Source: CAZFOB01 sp964520325
GTDB taxonomy: Bacteria > Actinomycetota > JAICYB01
Assembly: GCA_964520325.1 (NCBI GenBank)
Contig: CAZFOB010000014.1
Coordinates: 19,836 to 83,835 of the forward strand
Direction of reading: 5' to 3'
DNA: 64,000 bases
Part shown: piece after piece, positions 57,944 through 64,000 of the stretch
Position numbering within the stretch: the stretch's first letter is position 1
Layout of the letters: every line of letters begins with the position of its first letter
Made by a program: the position numbers and the translations under genes
The notes under the pieces: model-generated
What the model saw: only the letters and a program-made list of their open reading frames with translations
What the model was told of the DNA's origin: nothing
Database searches by the model: none

Positions 57944-59241
57944 GCACCCTTGTCGTCCGCGGCCCCGGCACCATATCCGGCGCGCTAACGCTGCCCGGCG
58001 ACAAGTCGATCTCGCACCGCGCGGTGATGCTCGGCGCTGTGGCTGCGGGACGCACAACGCTGCATGGCCTCTCGGCCGGAGAAGACGTCGCCTCGACCAT
58101 CGCGACTCTGCGCCAGTACGGCGTGCGCATCGAAACGGAAGGTGGCGTGACGACCGTCTACAGCCGCGGTATCGACGAATGGGTCGATCCCGACGGAGTG
58201 CTCGATTGCGGCAACTCGGGAACCACGATGCGAGTGCTTGCCGGCCTTGCGTCCCGTCGCGACTTCGAATCGGTCTTCGACGGCGACGACTCCTTGCGCG
58301 GACGCCCGATGGAACGAGTAGCGCGTCCGCTGCGTGCACTCGGCGCCAGGGTCGACCTCCGGGACGGATGTCCACCTCTGTGGGTGCAGGGTGGCGATCT
58401 TCACGGAGCCGACATCGACATCCCTATTCCGAGCGCGCAGGTCAAGACAGCCGTCCTGCTGGCGGCGCTCGGTGCCGACGGCGCGACGACGGTGACCGAA
58501 GGTGTCGTCACGCGCGACCACACTGAGCGGATCCTGCAAGCACTCGGCGTCGAGATCTCGCGGAGCGTTGAGAACGCCGCTCATCGTGTCGAGATCGCTC
58601 CGGCATCCACGCCGGCCTTCGATCTCGCCGTTCCTGGGGACGTCTCCTCGTCCGCGTTCCTGGTGGCCGCGGCGGTGCTCTCGGGCGACGTCCGCATCGA
58701 CGGCGTCGGTCTCAACCCAACTCGCGTCGGTTACCTCGAGATCCTCGACAAGATGGGTGCGCTCGTGCGCTTTGACGTGCGTGAGGAACGCATGAACGAA
58801 CCGGTTGGAACCATCGACGCGGAGCTGTCCACGGGACTGAACGCCGTGACGATCGAAGGTTCGGTCGTTCCTCCGCTTCTCGACGAGCTTCCTGTGCTTG
58901 CGGTCGTGGCAACGCAGGCCGTCGGAGAGACGATCGTACGTGGAGCCCACGAGCTGCGCGTGAAGGAGTCAGACCGGATCGCGACGCTCTTGGCTGGGTT
59001 GCGCAGCTTCGGCGCCGAGGTCGAAGAGCTCGAGGACGGATTCATGGTGTCTGGGCCGACCATCCTCAGCGGTGCGAGGGTAGAGTCGGCGGGCGATCAC
59101 CGGATCGCGATGGCCTTCACCGTTGCCGGACTCATCGCGAAGGGTGAAACGCGCATCGAGGACTTCGACTCGGCGGATGTTTCGTGGCCGGGCTTCGACA
59201 AGGTGCTGGCGTCGCTCGGCGCCGACGTGGAGATGACGTGA
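57940..59241 (+). CDS. aroA: EPSP synthase (3-phosphoshikimate 1-carboxyvinyltransferase)
   Basis: 433 residues. Shikimate step six. PGDKSISHRAVMLGAVA, LDCGNSGTTMRVLAGL, RPMERVARPLRALGA, IPSAQVKTAVLLAAL, LRVKESDRIATLL and DHRIAMAF are all present. The GNSGTT loop and SAQVKTAVLLAA text are closer to the class II type; this is a reading by eye. It overlaps tyrA (ATGA) and the cmk-plsC fusion (GTGA). Confidence 0.95.
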   Translation: MSTLVVRGPGTISGALTLPGDKSISHRAVMLGAVAAGRTTLHGLSAGEDVASTIATLRQYGVRIETEGGVTTVYSRGIDEWVDPDGVLDCGNSGTTMRVLAGLASRRDFESVFDGDDSLRGRPMERVARPLRALGARVDLRDGCPPLWVQGGDLHGADIDIPIPSAQVKTAVLLAALGADGATTVTEGVVTRDHTERILQALGVEISRSVENAAHRVEIAPASTPAFDLAVPGDVSSSAFLVAAAVLSGDVRIDGVGLNPTRVGYLEILDKMGALVRFDVREERMNEPVGTIDAELSTGLNAVTIEGSVVPPLLDELPVLAVVATQAVGETIVRGAHELRVKESDRIATLLAGLRSFGAEVEELEDGFMVSGPTILSGARVESAGDHRIAMAFTVAGLIAKGETRIEDFDSADVSWPGFDKVLASLGADVEMT

Positions 59242-60545
59242 ACACACGCAGCGCAAGGGGTACGCAACGAGTCATCGCGATCGACGGTCCGGCTGGTGCG
59301 GGGAAGTCGACAGTCGCACGCCTTGTCGCTGATCGGCTTGGTCTCGGTTACATCGATACCGGCGCGACGTACCGGCTGGTGGCTGCCCGCGCGTTGGAGC
59401 GATCAGTACCGCTGGACGCCGCTGATGCGCTCGCAGCGCTCGCAGCCGAGACGATGGGGGGGTGCGCGCTCGTTGACGGATCGACACTCCAGTGCGACGG
59501 ACGAGCGGTTGGCGAAGAGATCCGCACACCCGAGGTGAGTCGTGCTGCGTCGATCGTCGCCGCCCATGGGGTCGTACGTGAAGTGCTCGTTACGCACCAG
59601 CGACGTCTCGTGCCTGCGGGCGGCGCCGTGGTCGAGGGGCGCGACATCGGAACGGTTGTGTGGCCGAACGCCCACCTGAAGGTCTATCTCGACGCGCACG
59701 AAACCGTTCGGGCCGATCGCCGCAGCGGCCAGCAAGGCGATGGCCAAGAGGGCGCACCTGACGCACTCGCGACAGAGATCTACGAACGCGACGAGCGCGA
59801 CGCGACTCGTGCGGTGAGCGCGATGCGCGCTGCCCCGGACGCCGTCGTCCTCGACACGTCGAACATCACGCAAGAGGAAGTGGTTTCACGCATCATCGAT
59901 CTGCTCAAGTCGCGACGGCGACAGCCCGTGTACGTCGTCGTGCGGTTCGTGCTGCGCGTGTTGCTGCTGACGCTCTTCCGGTTGGAGGTGAAGGGCGCCG
60001 AGAACATCCCCAGACACGGCGGAGTGATCGTCGCGCCGAACCACCGGTCGCTGATCGACCACCCCGCCGTCGGCGTCATCACGGACCGCCAGGTGAGGTT
60101 CATGGCCAAGGAAGAGCTCTTCAAGAGCAAGTGGGCGGCGAGGTTCTTCTACGCGATGGGGTCGTTTCCTGTGAAGCGGGGGCGTCCCGACCGTTCGTCA
60201 TTGCAGCGATGCCTCGAGCTCCTCGCCGACGGTCAAGTGGTCGGGATCTACCCGGAAGGCACCCGGCAGCCCGACGCGCGTTTCGAGGAGGTCGAGGACG
60301 GCTTCGCCTACATCGCGCTCAAGTCCGGGGCTCCGATCGTGCCAATCGCCCTGAGCGGAACCGAGTCGGTGCTCCCGCCTGGACGGAAGTTCCCGCAGTT
60401 CGTGAAGATCCGTCTGCTGGTCGGCGAACCTTTTCGGCTCGGCAACGGCCACACGGGTGTGCTTCCCCGCTCGCGGATCCGCGAGGCCGCCGCCGAGGCT
60501 CACAAGAAGCTGGCGGCCGTGATGGACGAGCTGGAGCCGCGGTGA
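59238..60545 (+). CDS. cmk: Fused cytidylate kinase and 1-acylglycerol-3-phosphate acyltransferase
   Basis: 435 residues from GTG 59238, overlapping the aroA stop. The N-terminal half (about 10-215) is CMP kinase: AIDGPAGAGKSTVARLV, LGYIDTGATYR, VVEGRDIGTVVWPN. The C-terminal half (about 225-435) is a PlsC domain: NHRSLIDHPA (HX4D), MGSFPVKRG, and YPEGTRQ. So one chain would phosphorylate CMP/dCMP and acylate lysophosphatidate, two steps that both feed CDP-diacylglycerol synthesis. The joint is a short basic segment (RRRQPVYVVVRFVLR). The fusion is unusual but occurs in a few lineages. der overlaps by GTGA. Confidence 0.92.
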   Translation: MNTRSARGTQRVIAIDGPAGAGKSTVARLVADRLGLGYIDTGATYRLVAARALERSVPLDAADALAALAAETMGGCALVDGSTLQCDGRAVGEEIRTPEVSRAASIVAAHGVVREVLVTHQRRLVPAGGAVVEGRDIGTVVWPNAHLKVYLDAHETVRADRRSGQQGDGQEGAPDALATEIYERDERDATRAVSAMRAAPDAVVLDTSNITQEEVVSRIIDLLKSRRRQPVYVVVRFVLRVLLLTLFRLEVKGAENIPRHGGVIVAPNHRSLIDHPAVGVITDRQVRFMAKEELFKSKWAARFFYAMGSFPVKRGRPDRSSLQRCLELLADGQVVGIYPEGTRQPDARFEEVEDGFAYIALKSGAPIVPIALSGTESVLPPGRKFPQFVKIRLLVGEPFRLGNGHTGVLPRSRIREAAAEAHKKLAAVMDELEPR

Positions 60546-61870
60546 CGATCCCCGTCGTGGCGATCGTCGGCCGGCCGAATGTCGGCAAGTCGACGTTGGT
60601 CAACCGCATCATCGGAGCCCGGGAAGCGATCGTCGAGGAACGTCCCGGTATCACGCGCGACCGTGTGCTCTACGCAGCCGAGTGGCGCGGACGTCCATTT
60701 TACATCGTGGACACCGGCGGACTCGAGTCGTCGCCGGAGGGCTCGCTCGCCGGCAAGGTCGCCGACGTTGCCAAGGCCGCCGCTAGCCAGGCTGATGTGA
60801 TCGCGTTCGTCGTCGACGTGACCGACGGGGTCACCCCTGAGGACCGAGCGGTAGCCGAAGTCCTCCGCAAGCTCGACCGGCGCACGGTACTCATCGCCAA
60901 CAAGGCGGACACCGACCGTCGCGAGCGGGACGCGGCCGAGCTGTTCGCACTCGGAGTGGGGGAGCCGGTTGCCATCTCTGCGCTCCACGGTCGCGGCACT
61001 GGCGATCTGCTGGACGTCATCACCGAAGGTTTCCCGCAAGCCGACGAGGAGGAATTCGACGAGCCGTCGATCGCGATCGTCGGACGTCCGAACGTGGGAA
61101 AGTCGACCCTTTTCAATCGCCTGGTTCGAGAAGAGCGCAGCATCGTGCACGACGAGCCCGGAACCACTCGCGACGCTGTCGACACCGTCGTCGAGATCGA
61201 CGGACGCACCTACCGGTTCGTCGACACGGCCGGCATGCGCCGTTCAGCGAAGGTCGAGGAGTCGACGGAGTTCTTCGGCAACGTCCGGACCGCGCGCGCT
61301 CTGCAACGCTGCGACATCGCTGTTCTCGTGATCGACGCGACCGTTGGGATCTCCCGCCAGGATCAGCGCATCGCCGAGCAGATCTCAGAGCTCGGACGCT
61401 CCGCCATCATCGTGATGAACAAGACCGATGCGGTGGCCGGCGAGGACATGGAGAGCAAGCGCGCCGAGGTAGAGCGGCGTCTTCCGCACGTGCGCTGGGC
61501 GCCGGTCCTTCAGCTCTCTGCGCTGACCGGTAAGGGCACGCTGAACCTCATCGAAGCTCTCGATCCGATCCTGGCGACCCGGCAGGTCCGCATCCCCACA
61601 CCGGTGCTCAATGCTGTGATCGAGGACATGCAAGCTCGCACACCGATCCCGTCGACCGGACGGGGCGTGCGGGTGAAGTACGCGACGCAGGTCGAGGTCG
61701 CGCCTCCGACGATCGTGCTGTTCGGTGCGAATCGCATCCCGGATCAGTGGCTGAGATATATCGAGGGTGGCCTGCGCAAGAAGTTCGGCTTCGAGGGCAC
61801 GCCGATCCGCCTGCTCATCAAGGGCCGCCCTGAGCGATACGGCCGCGCGAAGTACGGACCGAGACGGTGA
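60542..61870 (+). CDS. der: GTPase Der (EngA)
   Basis: 442 residues from GTG 60542. Two GTPase domains, each with GRPNVGKSTL (about 8-17 and 180-189) and NKxD (NKAD, NKTD), then a KH-like C-terminal domain ending GRAKYGPRR. It acts in 50S ribosome maturation. Overlaps the fusion gene before and the DUF3891 gene after (GTGA). Confidence 0.96.
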   Translation: MTIPVVAIVGRPNVGKSTLVNRIIGAREAIVEERPGITRDRVLYAAEWRGRPFYIVDTGGLESSPEGSLAGKVADVAKAAASQADVIAFVVDVTDGVTPEDRAVAEVLRKLDRRTVLIANKADTDRRERDAAELFALGVGEPVAISALHGRGTGDLLDVITEGFPQADEEEFDEPSIAIVGRPNVGKSTLFNRLVREERSIVHDEPGTTRDAVDTVVEIDGRTYRFVDTAGMRRSAKVEESTEFFGNVRTARALQRCDIAVLVIDATVGISRQDQRIAEQISELGRSAIIVMNKTDAVAGEDMESKRAEVERRLPHVRWAPVLQLSALTGKGTLNLIEALDPILATRQVRIPTPVLNAVIEDMQARTPIPSTGRGVRVKYATQVEVAPPTIVLFGANRIPDQWLRYIEGGLRKKFGFEGTPIRLLIKGRPERYGRAKYGPRR

Positions 61871-62658
61871 TCGTCCAAGAACGAAACGGTGAGCTTCTGC
61901 TGTTCAGACAGACCGACCACGCGTTGCTCTCCGGCGCATTCGCGACCGCATGGGGCAACGATGTGATCCCGCCTCCCGCGCACCGGGACCAGACCCTCAT
62001 CGCCGCTGCGCGCCACGACGACGGGTGGGCGGAGTGGGAACTTGCGCCGAAGCTGCGTGAGGACGGCGAACCCGTCGACTTCATTCGGGTCCCTGTCGTC
62101 GATCACGTGCCGCTCTACCAACGGGGTATCGATCTCGTCGAGCAGGAGGACGACTACGCCGGACTCCTGGCATCGCTTCACGGCGAGCGTCTGTACACGC
62201 GCCCGTTCCATCCGGGGATGGACCCGCGCATCGAGCACCTCAGGAATACCGACCGCGATCTCGCGAAGACCTATGTCGACGGCGAACGAGCACGGCAGGC
62301 GCGCCTGATCGGCAAGCTCGGAGACAGGGTCGTCGCCGACGCCGAAGAAGGCTGGCGTCTGTTGCAGGTCTGGGACCGGCTCTCGCTGCTGGTGTGCATG
62401 AACCGGGTCGGGCCGGACACGTCGCAGACCTTTCGCGCGGTCGCATCCGTGAACGGCGACGTCGAGATCACCGCTCGTGGGATCGAGGACGGAGTGCTCG
62501 CTTTCGATCCGTATCCGTTCACCGATGGCGACGTCGCGTTCGACGTCGCTTTCACGCGCACGGGACGAAAGTCGTGGCCGGACGAAGCGTCTTTCCGGCG
62601 TGACTTCCGGTCGGCCGCACACGAGACGCTGGCGTTCCGCTGCGTGCCCGGCGGGTAG
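61867..62658 (+). CDS. DUF3891 family protein
   Basis: 263 residues from GTG 61867. Begins MIVQERNGELLLFRQTDHA, the standard family start, with HALLSG and AARHDDGWAEWE, which look like a metal-binding HD-like set (His, His-Asp). No membrane segment. Function unknown; possible hydrolase (inference). It overlaps der by four bases and is followed by tRNA-Pro. Confidence 0.82.
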   Translation: MIVQERNGELLLFRQTDHALLSGAFATAWGNDVIPPPAHRDQTLIAAARHDDGWAEWELAPKLREDGEPVDFIRVPVVDHVPLYQRGIDLVEQEDDYAGLLASLHGERLYTRPFHPGMDPRIEHLRNTDRDLAKTYVDGERARQARLIGKLGDRVVADAEEGWRLLQVWDRLSLLVCMNRVGPDTSQTFRAVASVNGDVEITARGIEDGVLAFDPYPFTDGDVAFDVAFTRTGRKSWPDEASFRRDFRSAAHETLAFRCVPGG

Positions 62659-62669
62659 CATGAGGCCTT

Positions 62670-62743
62670 CGGGCCGTAGCGCAGCTTGGTAGCGCGCCAC
62701 GCTGGGGGTGTGGAAGTCGCGGGTTCGAATCCCGCCGGCCCGA
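62670..62743 (+). tRNA. tRNA-Pro, anticodon GGG
   Basis: Full cloverleaf of 74 nt by eye: acceptor CGGGCCG paired to CGGCCCG (all seven), D-arm GCGC/GCGC with AGCTTGGTA loop, anticodon stem CCACG/TGTGG (one G-U) with loop CTGGGGG, T-arm GCGGG TTCGAAT CCCGC, discriminator A. Anticodon bases 62704-62706. No encoded CCA. It is on the same strand as der and DUF3891. Confidence 0.95.
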
Positions 62744-62839
62744 CGACGGATCTCGCAGTGGCGGCGGCTCCCCGAAGTGCCTCTGACCAGCACCTTTGCC
62801 GAACCGCCGGAGTTGCCGGGACGAACCGGGACGGGCGGT

Positions 62840-62845
62840 TACGAT
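62840..62845 (+). promoter_or_regulatory. Probable -10 of leaderless CDP-alcohol transferase promoter
   Basis: TACGAT, seven bases before GTG 62853. The 109 bases between the tRNA and this gene show nothing else. Confidence 0.5.
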
Positions 62846-62852
62846 TGCTTCG

Positions 62853-63446
62853 GTGGACACCGACACGACTTCTCAGGTCCCGGCTGCGCCTTCGAGCGGT
62901 TCGGCGTGGCTCACGATCCCGAACCTGATCAGCCTCGCGCGCCTCGCGCTGACTCCGTTGCTGTGCTGGCTGATCCTGAGCGAGCGCACAGTGATCGCCG
63001 CGGCGCTGTTCGGACTGATGAGCGCCTCCGACTACCTCGACGGCTATATCGCGCGCCGGACGAACACCGTGACCGACCTCGGCACAACACTCGATCCGGT
63101 GTCCGATCGGATCCTCGCGATGGCGGCCGGTGTCACGATGATGGTGGCCGACATCCTTCCGCTCTGGCTCGGGATCCCCGTGCTCCTGCGCGACGTCGTC
63201 CTCTCCGTCGTCTTCCTTGTGCTCGCCAAACGCGGCTTCGGCAAACCGAAGGTGCGGCGGGTTGGCAAGACGGCCACATTCGCGCTCCTCACCGCGCTGC
63301 CGGCTCTCGTGCTCGGGGAGACTTTCCGGACGCCAGGCCTGGTGTTGTTCGGCTTCGGGGCTGTGCTGTACTACGTGGCCGGGTACCGCTACTACCAGGA
63401 CGTCCAGAACTTCCTGAAGTACCAGCGACGCCCGTTCGCCACCTAA
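62853..63446 (+). CDS. CDP-alcohol phosphatidyltransferase
   Basis: 197 residues from GTG 62853, about five membrane helices. The catalytic motif is complete: DGYIAR, eight residues, G, three residues, D, three residues, D (DG-x2-AR-x8-G-x3-D-x3-D), residues about 63-85. NLISLARLALTPLLCW precedes it. It joins a CDP-diacylglycerol with an alcohol, so a phosphatidylglycerol-phosphate or cardiolipin synthase is likely. Which alcohol is not shown. It complements the PlsC half of the cmk fusion. Confidence 0.9.
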   Translation: MDTDTTSQVPAAPSSGSAWLTIPNLISLARLALTPLLCWLILSERTVIAAALFGLMSASDYLDGYIARRTNTVTDLGTTLDPVSDRILAMAAGVTMMVADILPLWLGIPVLLRDVVLSVVFLVLAKRGFGKPKVRRVGKTATFALLTALPALVLGETFRTPGLVLFGFGAVLYYVAGYRYYQDVQNFLKYQRRPFAT

Positions 63447-63489
63447 GACTCTCTACTTGTCACTGGCAGGAACTAGTGTTCGTATCATC

Positions 63490-64000
63490 ATGGAACAGCC
63501 CACCACCGACGCTCTCGCCCACGCGATCGATGGGCTCTTTGCCGTCGAGAACGGTGTCCGGTTCCGGCTCCTCGAGACGATCGTCGACTACGACCGCCAG
63601 CTGGCCTGGAAAGAGGACGGCGCCACGTCGATGACCGACTGGGTCGCGTATCGGCGTGGCTGCTCCCGCAAGCGCGCGGCCGAGCTTGTACGCACGGCCT
63701 GGAAGCTGCTCGAGCTCCCTTCCCTCGCAGAAGCCTTCTCCTCAGGACAGATCTCCTTCGAGAAGGTCGCACTCATCGCGACGGTTGCCACCCCTGAGTC
63801 AGACGCCGTCTGGGCAGTTGACGCGGTCTCCAACAACGTGGCCTGCCTCGAATCGTGGGTCAGGGAGACCAGGCGCATCAACCGGCGAGAAGCCGAGGCG
63901 AGGTTCAAGCAGCGCTACCTCAGGAAGTACTGGGACGAAGCCGAAGGCGTGCTCCACCTCATTGCCCGTATCCCAGGCGCGGACGGAGCCGTGGTCGCCA
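63490..64000 (+). CDS. DUF222 (13E12-type) protein, N-terminal part (cut by window end)
   Basis: 170 codons visible from ATG 63490, open at base 64000. The visible part has the DUF222 text: WVAYRRGCSRKRAAELVRTA, FSSGQISFEKVALIATVA and ARIPGADGAVVA. Full members usually end in an HNH nuclease domain, which lies outside. They are abundant, repeated and mobile in actinobacteria (13E12 family). A TTGTCA (63457-63462) and TCGTAT (63480-63485) with 17 bases between suggest a promoter; ATG is four bases after, leaderless. Confidence 0.85.
   Translation, partial: MEQPTTDALAHAIDGLFAVENGVRFRLLETIVDYDRQLAWKEDGATSMTDWVAYRRGCSRKRAAELVRTAWKLLELPSLAEAFSSGQISFEKVALIATVATPESDAVWAVDAVSNNVACLESWVRETRRINRREAEARFKQRYLRKYWDEAEGVLHLIARIPGADGAVVA

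Noticed and set aside
62744..62852. Integration site or island next to tRNA-Pro
   Set aside because: No integrase and no direct repeat of the tRNA 3' end was found in the remaining sequence; a housekeeping gene follows.

Overview
The window is a 64 kb piece of a GC-rich chromosome, almost fully coding. The gene content and order point to Actinomycetota, probably a lineage outside the well-studied Actinomycetes. The main evidence is a backbone that, from general knowledge, follows the order of Mycobacterium tuberculosis Rv1643-Rv1713: rplT, pheS, pheT, argCJBDFRGH, mpg, tyrS, TPR protein, HAD phosphatase, tlyA, nadK, recN, steA, mctB/steB, pyrG, xerD, scpA, scpB, rluB, cmk, der. No rRNA, CRISPR array, prophage or insertion sequence was seen. 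The only RNA gene found is tRNA-Pro(GGG). No stretch longer than 300 bases lacks a gene; the longest gaps are about 110-130 bases.

Layout: (1) 0-7 kb holds the end of rplT, a soluble histidine kinase wedged before pheS, then pheT, an FKBP lipoprotein and an ABC exporter. (2) 6.9-15.0 kb is a complete arginine operon of eight overlapping genes. It has a promoter whose -10 lies inside an ARG box, and ArgR is encoded in the same operon. (3) 15.2-24.9 kb is mixed: a degenerate zinc-metalloprotease-like secreted protein, a DUF234-type ATPase, glutamate dehydrogenase, Mpg, a class A PBP with a PASTA domain, tyrS, a TPR protein and a metallo-hydrolase. (4) 24.9-28.7 kb holds three type IV minor-pilin-like genes in one minus-strand operon. 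(5) 28.8-31.9 kb holds sodA, a DUF1015 gene, a TPR gene and a HAD phosphatase. (6) 32.0-38.8 kb holds rhomboid, tlyA, nadK, recN, steA and mctB/steB.

(7) 38.8-49.2 kb is an envelope block inserted between mctB and pyrG: MurJ, a GT4 glycosyltransferase, DUF3866, two large membrane proteins with alkaline-phosphatase-like domains, an HTTM pair and a MraY/WecA-like phosphotransferase. (8) 49.3-64 kb holds pyrG, an acyltransferase, xerD, a DksA-like protein, an M50 protease, scpAB, rluB, the chorismate branch (aroH, tyrA, aroA), a cmk-plsC fusion, der, DUF3891, tRNA-Pro, a CDP-alcohol phosphatidyltransferase and the start of a DUF222 (13E12-type) gene cut by the window end.

Two genome-wide habits stand out. 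Genes in operons mostly overlap by ATGA or GTGA. Many first genes carry a TAnnnT -10 box only 5-9 bases before the start codon and no ribosome binding site, which suggests widespread leaderless transcription. GTG and TTG starts are common, and tlyA appears to need a CTG start or a frameshift.
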